From Pseudoalteromonas sp. Scap06 (GTDB taxonomy: Bacteria; Pseudomonadota; Gammaproteobacteria; Enterobacterales; Alteromonadaceae): a DNA stretch of 64,000 nucleotides. Location: positions 186,001 through 250,000 of the forward strand of contig NZ_CP041331.1 in NCBI RefSeq assembly GCF_013394165.1, in the 5' to 3' direction. How positions within the stretch are numbered: the stretch's first letter is position 1; every line of letters begins with the position of its first letter. Below the pieces are notes generated by a model, which worked only from the letters and a program-made list of their open reading frames with translations, did no database searches and was not told the DNA's origin. Position numbers and translations under genes: made by a program. This document shows, piece by piece, positions 8,897 to 17,454 of the stretch.

Positions 8897-9565
8897 TTAA
8901 TCGGCCAATCGATAACCCACAGCTGGTTCAGTTAAGATATATTTTGGACTAGCGGGGTTAGCCTCTAATTTTTGTCTGAGCTGTGCCACATGGACTCGTA
9001 CGTATTCAGGACGGTCTATGTACTGCGCTCCCCAAATATGGCTTAAGATTGCATTATGGGTGAGTACTGTATTTTTATTTTGAAACAGTAATAATAATAT
9101 TGCGTACTCTTTTTTAGTGAGTTTTATCTCATTTCCAGAAGAGGTTACTCTGTGCTTTTGTGGATCTATTTTTATATTCCCGCAGGTAAATGCCACACTC
9201 GGCTGGCTCTGGGTACGTAATAAAACCCGAATCCGGGCTAGCAACTCATTGGCGCTAAACGGTTTGGTAATATAGTCATTTGCCCCATTATCAAGCGCAG
9301 TGACCTTTTCAACTTCGCCATCTCGAGCTGATAGCACTAAAACAGGTAAGGCACTCCATTGTCGAAACTCAATTAACCAGTCTTGACCATCCATGTCTAG
9401 CAGGCCTAAGTCTAACAATACAAGATCGTAACTTTGCTCACTTAAACGTGCAAAACCATCTAACCCTTTATCACAAATACTTAGCTCGTAACCACTGGCT
9501 TGCAACAAGGTTTTTAAAAAGCTTTGTAGAGGGGGAGAATCTTCTAATATCAAGATTTTAGTCAT
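8897..9565 (-). CDS. KdpE-like OmpR-family response regulator
   Basis: The 222-residue regulator has a receiver domain (EDS pocket at 8-10, phospho-acceptor D52 in LVLLDLGLLDMDG, conserved LSARD and KPFSANEL) and an OmpR/PhoB winged-helix domain (about 125-220, ending in RQKLEANPASPKYILTEPAVGYRL). The best match by motif is KdpE. Its gene overlaps the kinase gene by eight bases (9558-9565), so they are translationally coupled. There is no kdpFABC in the window; the divergent neighbours encode the KtrA and KtrB subunits of a K+ channel. It probably controls that operon, possibly by binding the direct repeats at 10939-10992. Confidence 0.9.
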   Translation of the reverse strand: MTKILILEDSPPLQSFLKTLLQASGYELSICDKGLDGFARLSEQSYDLVLLDLGLLDMDGQDWLIEFRQWSALPVLVLSARDGEVEKVTALDNGANDYITKPFSANELLARIRVLLRTQSQPSVAFTCGNIKIDPQKHRVTSSGNEIKLTKKEYAILLLLFQNKNTVLTHNAILSHIWGAQYIDRPEYVRVHVAQLRQKLEANPASPKYILTEPAVGYRLAD

Positions 9566-10883
9566 TACTTTTTTCCCAGATTAACTTTGCGTGCGCCATA
9601 TTTGTTTCGTTATTAATTGTTAATGTAAATGTGCCCTGGTGAAATTTAGCAACCACATCACAAATAATGCTGCCTAACCCAACGCCTTCATCGCTACTTG
9701 TTTGCCCTTTAATTACCAAGTTATTAGTTAGAAGTAACTGATAAACTACCTTTTGCTGATTAGTACTTTGCGTAAATTCAACGCTCACCTTTTTATCACC
9801 ATAACGCCATGCATTTTCGAGCATATTAGCCAGCGCAATTTCTAACAAAGTCACATCCCCTTTGCATGTTGTCTGAGCGTCTATATTGGTATTTATGATA
9901 AAATCAGTGAGTTGCTGCTGTCTTCTAGCTTTAGCTTCACTAAGTAGTGCTTGTAAGTTTATTGTTTGCCAACTTAGATTTTCACCCATTTTATTAACTC
10001 GGCTTAACTCCATTACTTTATCAAAGTGCTCATTTAGTATTTTACTTTGCTCATAAATATTACTCGCTTGCTCTTTTATCACGCTGTCACTGAGGGTAAT
10101 CTCATCATCTGCAAGCATGCTCGATGCGCCCATAATAGTCGCCAGTGGTGTGCGTAAATCGTGAGACAAACTGCGTAAAAGTGCATTTTTAGCGCGCTCT
10201 AATTCCGCTTGCACCGAAATAGCAGCCGACTGTTGGCGTAATAACGTTTTTTCATGTACCTGATAAAGAAGCGAAATAGCGGTGTCCGCAAAGGATTTTT
10301 GCCCTTGCGTTAACCGTTTAGTAAAATTAAACCCGCCCCAGCTAGGGTTAACTTCACTAAGCAATATAAACTCACTATTGCCCTGCGATGCTGCAGGTAT
10401 AAATGTACAAAATGCGTTTAAATGCTTGCTGATCCGCTGCACAAAGTACTTTTTTTGTTCATCCAGCGTATCTAAGCTGTTTAAGTCTTTGGCCAGTTCG
10501 TACAAGGTGCGACTATTACTTGCATGTAATTGCACATCCCTAACTTTAGTACTGAGCTCCCCTGCCAATTGGCTGATCACAAAACCAACAATCAGCATAA
10601 CCATAAAGGTTACTAAATATTCTATGTTTTCAATATGAAAAGTAAAATTTGGGGCAACAAAAAACCAATCTGTACACGCCACACTCACTAAGGTGGTCAG
10701 TATGGCAAGACGACGATTACTGCGCACAGCAACCCAAGTCACCCACAATAACTGAAGCATCACGATATCAGTGGTAGTAAACCAATTACGTACAGGGTAA
10801 ATGGCAATAACCACAATTAATGGCATTATTACTGCCAAAAACAATGCGTTATACCAACGTGGTTTAGCCTCTGCCTGATTCAT
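9558..10883 (-). CDS. KdpD-like sensor kinase lacking the N-terminal KdpD/USP domains
   Basis: The 441-residue kinase corresponds only to the C-terminal half of KdpD. It has a DUF4118-type cluster of four closely spaced membrane helices (about residues 12-108) and a cytoplasmic GAF-like region (about 125-215). The H-box RSLSHDLRTPLATI follows, with His241, then a HATPase domain with ANMLENAWRYG and GVGLGSIICDVV. Classical KdpD is about 900 residues and carries a KdpD domain and a universal-stress domain in front; both are missing. The start ATG at 10883 follows GAGGAA. It is coupled to the KdpE-like regulator and divergent from ktrAB, so I infer a K+- or turgor-responsive system. The shortened architecture is seen in the sequence; the signal is inference. 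Confidence 0.9.
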   Translation of the reverse strand: MNQAEAKPRWYNALFLAVIMPLIVVIAIYPVRNWFTTTDIVMLQLLWVTWVAVRSNRRLAILTTLVSVACTDWFFVAPNFTFHIENIEYLVTFMVMLIVGFVISQLAGELSTKVRDVQLHASNSRTLYELAKDLNSLDTLDEQKKYFVQRISKHLNAFCTFIPAASQGNSEFILLSEVNPSWGGFNFTKRLTQGQKSFADTAISLLYQVHEKTLLRQQSAAISVQAELERAKNALLRSLSHDLRTPLATIMGASSMLADDEITLSDSVIKEQASNIYEQSKILNEHFDKVMELSRVNKMGENLSWQTINLQALLSEAKARRQQQLTDFIINTNIDAQTTCKGDVTLLEIALANMLENAWRYGDKKVSVEFTQSTNQQKVVYQLLLTNNLVIKGQTSSDEGVGLGSIICDVVAKFHQGTFTLTINNETNMAHAKLIWEKSND

Positions 10884-10938
10884 TAATTATTCCTCTAACA
10901 TTTGAGCACCTAGATTACTGCCTTTTCGATATTGCCTC

Positions 10939-10992
10939 TATAAAGTTTTTATAAAGTTTTTTATCTGATTCGTTAAATCTTTATAAAGCTTT
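10939..10992. promoter_or_regulatory. Phased direct repeats, candidate KdpE-like binding sites
   Basis: Two perfect tandem copies of TATAAAGTTTT lie at 10939-10949 and 10950-10960. A third copy with one change (TATAAAGCTTT) lies at 10982-10992. Start-to-start spacings are 11 and 32 bases, about one and three helical turns. This arrangement of AT-rich direct repeats is typical of OmpR/KdpE-family regulator sites. They sit between the KdpD-like kinase gene and the ktrAB operon. Binding is inferred. Confidence 0.55.
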
Positions 10993-11057
10993 TAACGCCT
11001 ACCTACATTGTTACTTTAATAACTCATATTCTAACTTCAGCAGAAGGAGTAATACGT

Positions 11058-11114
11058 ATGTTGGGTTGGATAAAAATAATGATGCTTACAGCCTATATAT
11101 TAACTGTTTATTGA
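11058..11114 (+). CDS. 18-residue hydrophobic leader peptide upstream of ktrA
   Basis: A very small ORF with a strong Shine-Dalgarno (AGAAGGAG, eight bases before the ATG) encodes MLGWIKIMMLTAYILTVY followed by TGA. The peptide is hydrophobic enough to span or lie on the membrane. It ends 50 bases before ktrA and points the same way. By position and nature it recalls KdpF, the tiny membrane subunit that precedes kdpA, but it is shorter and I cannot show homology. It could also be a translated leader controlling ktrA. The ribosome-binding site is much better than that of many full genes here, so I think it is translated. Confidence 0.5.
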   Translation: MLGWIKIMMLTAYILTVY

Positions 11115-11164
11115 CCAAATGAACTTTACCACTTCTCTCTTTTAACTTTAATTTAGGTATCAAC

Positions 11165-11818
11165 ATGGCACATTTTACAGTGATCGGATTGGGTCGATTT
11201 GGCATTGCAGCAAGCCTTGAGTTAATTCATTTAGGGCATACAGTCACTGGGGTTGATAGTAACCCTAAACTAGCTGAAAAATATGTTGAGCATTTATCTG
11301 AAACCGTTGTTTGCGACTCCACTGATGAAGCCGCACTTAAAGAGCTTGATTTAGCGAGCAGTCAGGCCGTTTTAGTGGCGATTGGAGAAGACATGCAATC
11401 GAGCATTCTGTGCACCCTTGCATTAAAAAACCTAGCTGGTAAGCAAATATGGGTTAAAGCGAGCACCAAAGCCCATCACACAATTATTTCTAAGCTAGGT
11501 GTAACACGCATTATTCATCCTGAAGAAGAAATGGGCGTGCGCGTTGCACAAGCGCTTAATTACCCTGTAGTAAACGACTATATTTCCTTAGGCAATGGCT
11601 TATACGTTGTTGAAGTAAGTATAAAAGCGCACTTACATAAAACAAAACTAGGGCATTTACTTAAAGAAATAAAAGGCACTGTAAACCCATTATTGGTCAA
11701 GCGCGCAAAGCAAACGTTTGTCAAACTTGATGACGACTTTGAGTTACTTACCTACGACACTTTACTGTTATCAGGTAATCGAGTCGAACTAAACTATCTT
11801 GCACCAAGGCTTTTATAA
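11165..11818 (+). CDS. ktrA: KtrA-type potassium channel regulatory subunit (RCK)
   Basis: The 217-residue cytoplasmic protein has one RCK_N Rossmann domain (GLGRFGIAASLELIHLG, with an acidic residue in GVDSNP ending strand 2, and CDSTDEAALKEL) and one RCK_C domain (about 135-215). Such proteins form an octameric gating ring that binds ATP/ADP or NAD(H) and opens the KtrB pore. A single RCK pair separates it from TrkA, which has two. AGGT lies six bases before the ATG. ktrB starts two bases after its stop codon. It is preceded by the small leader ORF and divergent from the Kdp-like two-component genes. Confidence 0.93.
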   Translation: MAHFTVIGLGRFGIAASLELIHLGHTVTGVDSNPKLAEKYVEHLSETVVCDSTDEAALKELDLASSQAVLVAIGEDMQSSILCTLALKNLAGKQIWVKASTKAHHTIISKLGVTRIIHPEEEMGVRVAQALNYPVVNDYISLGNGLYVVEVSIKAHLHKTKLGHLLKEIKGTVNPLLVKRAKQTFVKLDDDFELLTYDTLLLSGNRVELNYLAPRLL

Positions 11819-11820
11819 CT

Positions 11821-13185
11821 ATGGTTTTATGGCATCCCCTCAAAACGCCTATTGAGCGAAAAGTCAGTGGGCATAAAAAACTCAATGCGGCTCCACCGCT
11901 TATTTTATGTTGCAGTTTTTTAATATTAATAACGCTTGGGGCATTGGCGTTAAAACTGCCTTTTGCAACCTATGAGCCTATTTCATGGATACAAAGTGCG
12001 TTTACAGCAACCTCTGCGGTGACTGTAACTGGACTGGTTGTCGTCGATACCGGTTCAGTGTTTACTCCTTTTGGACAAGGCGTTATTGCGCTATTAATTC
12101 AACTAGGCGGTCTAGGTTTAATGACCTTTGCGGTTGTAACTTTAATGGCACTGGGTAATAAAGTTGGCTTTATTCAAAAAACAGTGACTAAAGCTGCATT
12201 TAATCAAACAGATACATCTACTTTGGTAAATACCGCTAAGTCTGTTTTGCTGTTTGCGCTAATCGTTGAATCTGTAGGCATTATTATTTTAACGCTGTAT
12301 TGGCTACCCGAAATGGGCTTACAAAAAAGCTTTTTTCATGCACTTTTTTATACTATTAGCGCTTTTAACAATGCAGGGTTTGCATTAAGTCCTAACAGCT
12401 TAATGCAGTATGTAGAAGACCCCGTTGTAAATTTAACAATTACCTGTTTGTTTATTATTGGTGGCCTTGGCTTTACCGTATTAACAGATTTATATAAGTC
12501 AAAGCGTTGGGCTAAGCTCAGTCCCTACAGTAAATTAATGCTGATCAGCACTGTTATTATTAACGTTATTGCATTGTTGCTTATTTACGCAATTGAATAC
12601 GATAACCCAAAAACACTGCAGCCGTTATCTGAAATAGGGAAATGGCTAGCAGCTTGGTTTCAAGCCGTTACTCCTCGTACTGCGGGGTTTAATACCATTG
12701 CTATTGAAGAATTAAAAAATGCCAGTACCGCTTTAACTATGATGCTTATGTTTATTGGTGGCGGGTCTTTGAGTACTGCAAGTGGCATAAAGGTCGTTAC
12801 GTTTATCGTTTTAATATTAGCAACCTATAGCTACTTAAGGCGTGACAAGGGCGTCACCGTGCTACGCCGAGAAATAGACAAAGATTCAGTGTATAAAGCA
12901 TTAGCCTTAACCGTTATTTCAGCGGGAGTCACTTGGTTGGCTATTTTTACATTACTGGTCGTTGAAGATGCACCTTTTTTAGATATTGCTTTTGAAGCGG
13001 TATCGGCACTGGGTACGGTAGGACTTTCACGCGGTTTAACGTCATCGTTATCACCGCTGGGGGAGTTTATCATTATGTTTTTAATGTTTATGGGCAGAAT
13101 AGGCCCGCTCACTCTCGCCTACTTTTTAGCAAGTCCACGAAGTAAAAAACTAAGATACCCAAGCGCACAACTCTCTATTGGTTAA
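11821..13185 (+). CDS. ktrB: KtrB-type potassium channel/transporter subunit
   Basis: The 454-residue polytopic inner-membrane protein belongs to the Trk/Ktr/HKT family. Four pore loops are visible, each with the central selectivity glycine: SAVTVTGLVVVD, SAFNNAGFALSP, TPRTAGFNTIA and SALGTVGLSRG. Between them are the paired membrane helices of the four M1-P-M2 repeats. The GGGSLSTASGIKV segment matches the gating-loop region of the third repeat. With KtrA it takes up K+, in many bacteria coupled to Na+. The length (about 450) fits KtrB rather than the longer TrkH. The gene directly follows ktrA, so the two are co-transcribed. Salt adaptation in a marine host is a natural role, but inferred. 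Confidence 0.93.
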   Translation: MVLWHPLKTPIERKVSGHKKLNAAPPLILCCSFLILITLGALALKLPFATYEPISWIQSAFTATSAVTVTGLVVVDTGSVFTPFGQGVIALLIQLGGLGLMTFAVVTLMALGNKVGFIQKTVTKAAFNQTDTSTLVNTAKSVLLFALIVESVGIIILTLYWLPEMGLQKSFFHALFYTISAFNNAGFALSPNSLMQYVEDPVVNLTITCLFIIGGLGFTVLTDLYKSKRWAKLSPYSKLMLISTVIINVIALLLIYAIEYDNPKTLQPLSEIGKWLAAWFQAVTPRTAGFNTIAIEELKNASTALTMMLMFIGGGSLSTASGIKVVTFIVLILATYSYLRRDKGVTVLRREIDKDSVYKALALTVISAGVTWLAIFTLLVVEDAPFLDIAFEAVSALGTVGLSRGLTSSLSPLGEFIIMFLMFMGRIGPLTLAYFLASPRSKKLRYPSAQLSIG

Positions 13186-13221
13186 AAACACAAACGCGGG
13201 TTTATTAGTTAGTCCGTATTT

Positions 13222-13524
13222 TTAAATACCGGCTATTTCGCGCTCTGTAATACACTCGTTCGAGGCCATTTCAAACTCACGGCAAGTAAGTGGGCGATTT
13301 TCGTAAATAGTACACATTAGCGTATTGCGGTCGAGTGCTTGGCACCAACCATCATCGCCGCGTTTCATTACTTCACTGCCCCACTTGTCGTAATCAATGT
13401 ACTGAAAAGGCACACCGGTGTCGATTACTATGCGCACTTCTAATTGGCAACAACACGCTTGGCAGTTAGCACAAGTAACGGCGGTTGTATCGATATTTTC
13501 AACAGCAATGATTGAGTTTGACAT
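13222..13524 (-). CDS. YkgJ-family cysteine-cluster protein
   Basis: The 100-residue product has the UPF0153/YkgJ pattern: CANCQACCCQLEV near residue 18, a central DGWCQALD, then CTIYENRPLTCREFEMASNEC. The Cys spacing suggests a bound zinc or iron-sulfur cluster. The biochemical role of the family is unknown. It is a single gene, convergent with ktrB and in front of the porin operon's terminator. The upstream sequence lacks an obvious Shine-Dalgarno, but the ATG at 13524 matches the family start. Confidence 0.85.
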   Translation of the reverse strand: MSNSIIAVENIDTTAVTCANCQACCCQLEVRIVIDTGVPFQYIDYDKWGSEVMKRGDDGWCQALDRNTLMCTIYENRPLTCREFEMASNECITEREIAGI

Positions 13525-13637
13525 ACAGACTTATGAGAAATGATATACAACCTACAGGATACACGAGCGGAGCAATGGTGACAGTAAAATAACTGTCAGA
13601 TTTTATAAACATCGTCATATGTAATTAACCAATTACT

Positions 13638-13667
13638 AAAAAAGCGTGCTGGTTAATCAGCACGCTT
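13638..13667 (-). terminator. Intrinsic terminator of the porin/PstS-like operon
   Basis: Arms AAGCGTGCTG (13642-13651) and CAGCACGCTT (13658-13667) form a perfect 10-base stem around a 6-base loop. An A run at 13638-13643 gives the U-tract on the minus-strand transcript. It lies just past the stop codon of the PstS-like gene. Confidence 0.85.
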
Positions 13668-13679
13668 ATTAGTTACGGA

Positions 13680-14087
13680 TTAAAAAGTGAAAACCACTTT
13701 AACGTTATCCGATACAGCCGATGAAGAAACAAAGCCAATGGTGTTAGGGTTAGCTGAGACCATTTTGATCACTTCACTGTCATTTTCTAACTCTTTAGGC
13801 GGTGTGCCTTTTCCTGTAAAAATCAGTTTTGACCAATACGCTTTTAACTGGTTAGAAGTTTTGTTGAGCAATTTACTATTAAATTGCTCGGTTGCAGCAC
13901 TGCTTGATTCTTGAGATATTGGAATGATCTTATTACCATTACTAAATGACTTTTCTTTTCCTGTATAAATTCGACTAATAACAGACTCATCAAAACTACT
14001 TTCATTTGAGGGATGCACAATAATAGCAAAATCTGCATAGGCGAAGTTAGTAAACAAGAATATTACACAAAATATTAATTTTTTCAT
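13680..14087 (-). CDS. Small secreted PstS-like substrate-binding protein
   Basis: The 135-residue protein has a clear signal peptide (MKKLIFCVIFLFTNFAYA) and then the fold seen in short phosphate-binding-like proteins: ISRIYTGKEKSFSNGNKIIPI, a polar ESSSAATEQF loop, AYWSKLIFTGKGTPP and NTIGFVSSSAV. Full PstS proteins are about 300 residues, so this is a one-lobe version (PBP-like group). It starts 11 bases after the porin stop codon behind AAGGAG, so the two are co-transcribed. I infer that the periplasmic protein and the porin cooperate in uptake or sensing of an anion such as phosphate; no ABC permease is adjacent. Confidence 0.8.
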   Translation of the reverse strand: MKKLIFCVIFLFTNFAYADFAIIVHPSNESSFDESVISRIYTGKEKSFSNGNKIIPISQESSSAATEQFNSKLLNKTSNQLKAYWSKLIFTGKGTPPKELENDSEVIKMVSANPNTIGFVSSSAVSDNVKVVFTF

Positions 14088-14098
14088 CTTACTTCTCC

Positions 14099-15172
14099 TT
14101 AAAATACAACATCAACACCAAGGGTGATTGCTTTACTATCACCAGCCACAGCTAAATCAAACGAATCATCTTTAACCCTATCGTATTGCACTTTAAATGC
14201 CGCTGACGGATGAAAGTCCCACCTCACACCAACAGCAAATGTATTATGCTGCTCTGTATCGCCCTCACCTTCTTGTTCAAAGTCTGAAAACATGACATAG
14301 GGGGTAATTGAGTCAAAACGATAGCCCGCACTGATCATATAAGTATCAAGATTACCATCTAGGTCTAAGCGGTTAAGTTCACTTAAAACAAAAAAATCAC
14401 CAAAATCAAGATTTGCAGCTAAGCCATAAAATTTACCATCTCTGCTGTCTTTACCGTCCCACAAAACGGGTTCACCCGCGCGAAAACGCTTGTTGGTATA
14501 TTGCATGTGGGTCACTCTTAGTTCGAGCCAGTCACGATTAAGTAGTAGTACGCCGCCTAGCATATCTTCCCAAATTTCTCTTGTCGGCTCTTGAAAGAAG
14601 AAGTCTGATAACAGTTTGTTATCGTCATCATCTTCTTTACCGGTATAAACATTTGCAGATACTCCCCAGTCACCTACAGAGCCTGAGTAAAGTAAATTAA
14701 CCCCCTCGTAGTTAAATACTTGCCATGTATAGTTGTCAGCAGGGGCCCGCATCCACACATATGCATAACCTACATCGAAGAAGTCTGAATAATAAAATAG
14801 TGGTAAACGCTTCTTACCGGCTTGAATAGTCCAATTATCGTTAATATCGTAAGAAATATAGGCCCATTCAAAATTTGCCTCAAAGTCGTTAACTCCTCTG
14901 GCAACTAGCTGACCAGTGACAGAAAGGCCTTCACCTAAATCGCCTGATACCTGTAATCCAATCAAAGACTCTGGCGAAAAGGATAAATCTTCAGTGTAGG
15001 CACTTACATTTGGGTAGTCCGCAAGAAAGGTTGGTTCAACGCCATATTGCGGGACACCGGTGCCGCTTAGCACTTTACCCGCATTAATACTCGCGAAACC
15101 TGAAATATTAATTTCAGCATAACTACTTGCTGATACAAATACCCCCAATAGTATAATTTTTTGCAGTTTCAT
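14099..15172 (-). CDS. Outer-membrane beta-barrel porin
   Basis: The 357-residue protein has a signal peptide (MKLQKIILLGVFVSASSYA) followed by alternating amphipathic strands with aromatic girdles. It ends in a C-terminal Phe (LGVDVVF), the BAM recognition signature. It resembles general or phosphate-type porins of marine gammaproteobacteria (GLSVTGQLVARGVNDFEANFEWAY, with the LQAGKKRLPLFYYSDFF-like loop reading IQAGKKRLPLFYYSDFF). GAGGTG lies four bases before the ATG. It is the first gene of a two-gene operon with the PstS-like protein, closed by the terminator at 13638. The substrate cannot be read from sequence. Confidence 0.85.
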   Translation of the reverse strand: MKLQKIILLGVFVSASSYAEINISGFASINAGKVLSGTGVPQYGVEPTFLADYPNVSAYTEDLSFSPESLIGLQVSGDLGEGLSVTGQLVARGVNDFEANFEWAYISYDINDNWTIQAGKKRLPLFYYSDFFDVGYAYVWMRAPADNYTWQVFNYEGVNLLYSGSVGDWGVSANVYTGKEDDDDNKLLSDFFFQEPTREIWEDMLGGVLLLNRDWLELRVTHMQYTNKRFRAGEPVLWDGKDSRDGKFYGLAANLDFGDFFVLSELNRLDLDGNLDTYMISAGYRFDSITPYVMFSDFEQEGEGDTEQHNTFAVGVRWDFHPSAAFKVQYDRVKDDSFDLAVAGDSKAITLGVDVVF

Positions 15173-15279
15173 TGATCACCTCATTATTATAATGGCCGTC
15201 ATAGCCAATTTGAGTATAGTAAAGCGAAGAAAAGAAACAAAAAATTAACACTTTTTTATTTTTAGACTGGTTTTTCATA

Positions 15280-17220
15280 TTAATTAGGCGCCGACCTTGA
15301 TAGCAATATTGCTTTAATTTCGCTGTAGCGCTGTTGCTCACACAATGCGAAACCACTTAATTGGCGTACTTTATTGCGTGCAAATAGCGGCACACTCATT
15401 CCCGCTAAAAATCGACATTGGGTTTCAATGCCAACATTATGCACCCCTTTCGTTGCCATATGTGCCAAAAACTCATCCACCTTTTGATATATAAGTACTG
15501 TATCAATTTTTGCAGGAGTGATTGAATATTCAAGCTTGACCGCATGTCCACGGCACACACTACAATGCCCACATTGCTCGGGCGCATTCGCATCATCAAA
15601 GTAACGGGCTAAGTTATAGCTTAAACAAGATTGCAGCTCAAAAAAGCGCACCAAAGCAGCAATCCGTTTTATTTCAGCTTGCTCTTTATCGGTAAAGTAA
15701 TCATGTAACTGCTGGGCAAGTGCAGGGTTATTAATCACCTCGCTATGCACTTTGTACACTTGAGTAATACGCTTAGTTTCAAGGGTGATAAGGTTTTTTT
15801 CTGCTAAATAATCAAGCGCGGCTACAACACGTTTACGGTCAACCTGTGCGGCTTGCGTTAGGGAGTCAAAGTTAAGTGTGCCCCATATTTTTTTAAAGTC
15901 GGTATGGCTAAATATTTGCGATAAAAAAGCTTGGCGCTGCTGATCAAACTGATTAAGCAACTCATTTTTATCAACTAAAAATTTATACTTAAAATCGGCG
16001 TAATACGCATATTGCGGGGTTATTGCACCTTGTATTTCCAATTGTACCAGCAAGGTTTTAAGGGCAAGCTGGCGAATATTACTTTCGCTAGAAAGACTAT
16101 ATTCTTGCATTTCCCATTGCTGTTGAGCTTGGCGAATATCGTTAATAACATATTCAATACCGCTGAGCTCTGGGGTATCGCCGTACACAAAGTTTTCTAC
16201 TGTATTTAAGCCATCTAGATTAGCCAGCGTATAACAATTCGATGGGTTGCCATCACGTCCTGCACGGCCAATTTCTTGGCTGTAGTTTTCAATTGATTTA
16301 GGTAAATCGTAGTGAATTACAAAACGAATGTCTGATTTATCAACCCCCATGCCAAAGGCAATAGTGGCGACCACTACATTTATTTTTCCCGCCATAAAAT
16401 CATCTTGAATTTGTCCGCGCAGGTTGTCTTCAAGCCCTGCATGATACGCCACCGCCTGCAGGCCCTGTGCGCTTAACATATTGGCCACTTGTTCAGCACT
16501 TTGCTGCAGCGTGACATACACAATACCGGGGCCGGTTTGCGTACGGACAATTTCAGTAAGCTCAGTATTTTTATCAGCCGTTTTAACACTCAGCACATTT
16601 AAATCTAAATTAGCGCGATAAAACCCCGTTTGCACAATGCATTTTGGATCAATAGCAAATCGCTCTGCCATATCGCGTTTAACTTTTTTAGTAGCGGTGG
16701 CGGTTAATAGTAGCACTAACGGAATATTTAGCTCTTCACGGTAACGAGGTAGTTTTAAATAATCGGGTCTAAAGTTATGACCCCACTCTGAAATACAATG
16801 CGCTTCGTCTACTACCAACATAGAAAGTGCCACTTGGCTAATAAACTCTCTAAAGCGCTCGTTTTTAAAGCGCTCAACTGACACCATTAACACTTTAATT
16901 TTACCACTGCGCACGTCGTTCATTACCGTACTGCTTTGCATTTGATCTTGGCTTGAATCAAGACTTGCGGCATAAATGCCTTTACTGTTTAAAAAACTTA
17001 TTTGATCTTTCATCAACGCTAATAATGGCGATACCACCAAGGTTAAATGCGGTAAATGTAACGCAGTAAGTTGATAGCACAAGGATTTACCCGATCCAGT
17101 TGGAAATATAGCCAGTGATGATTGGCCATTTAGCAATTGCTCTATGGTTTGTTGTTGCCCTGCTCTAAACTGATTAAAACCAAAATGTTGCTCAAGAGAC
17201 TGAACTAGCGAGGTACTCAT
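15280..17220 (-). CDS. recQ: RecQ-family ATP-dependent DNA helicase
   Basis: The 646-residue enzyme unwinds DNA 3'-5' in recombination and repair. It has helicase motifs I (PTGSGKSLCYQ), II (VDEAHCISEWGHNFRPDY), III (LLTATATKKV) and VI (IENYSQEIGRAGRDG), and an RQC-type zinc site (LARYFDDANAPEQCGHCSVC). E. coli RecQ is 609 residues. The last 70 residues do not look like an HRDC domain, so this may be a RecQ paralogue. The frame is open to 17343, but AAGGA seven bases before the ATG at 17220 fixes the start. Spacing to the porin downstream is 107 bases; the two are probably separate transcripts. Confidence 0.92.
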   Translation of the reverse strand: MSTSLVQSLEQHFGFNQFRAGQQQTIEQLLNGQSSLAIFPTGSGKSLCYQLTALHLPHLTLVVSPLLALMKDQISFLNSKGIYAASLDSSQDQMQSSTVMNDVRSGKIKVLMVSVERFKNERFREFISQVALSMLVVDEAHCISEWGHNFRPDYLKLPRYREELNIPLVLLLTATATKKVKRDMAERFAIDPKCIVQTGFYRANLDLNVLSVKTADKNTELTEIVRTQTGPGIVYVTLQQSAEQVANMLSAQGLQAVAYHAGLEDNLRGQIQDDFMAGKINVVVATIAFGMGVDKSDIRFVIHYDLPKSIENYSQEIGRAGRDGNPSNCYTLANLDGLNTVENFVYGDTPELSGIEYVINDIRQAQQQWEMQEYSLSSESNIRQLALKTLLVQLEIQGAITPQYAYYADFKYKFLVDKNELLNQFDQQRQAFLSQIFSHTDFKKIWGTLNFDSLTQAAQVDRKRVVAALDYLAEKNLITLETKRITQVYKVHSEVINNPALAQQLHDYFTDKEQAEIKRIAALVRFFELQSCLSYNLARYFDDANAPEQCGHCSVCRGHAVKLEYSITPAKIDTVLIYQKVDEFLAHMATKGVHNVGIETQCRFLAGMSVPLFARNKVRQLSGFALCEQQRYSEIKAILLSRSAPN

Positions 17221-17454
17221 AAAAGCGTCCTTTTTATGTCGGTGCCCATAAATACTGTAAATGCGCAGTAGATGAAATATTTGCATATCAGTATACAGCA
17301 TATCATTGGATTTATTGCTGACATATCCTTCAATTAGGCGCACACTATAGTCCTATAAATGCATGCTTTGCCAAAATAATTTTTTGATACCCAAGCCATT
17401 TTAAAAATCAACGTACAGAAATTGCTTCGGTATATTATTTTTAAGGGCATAGTC

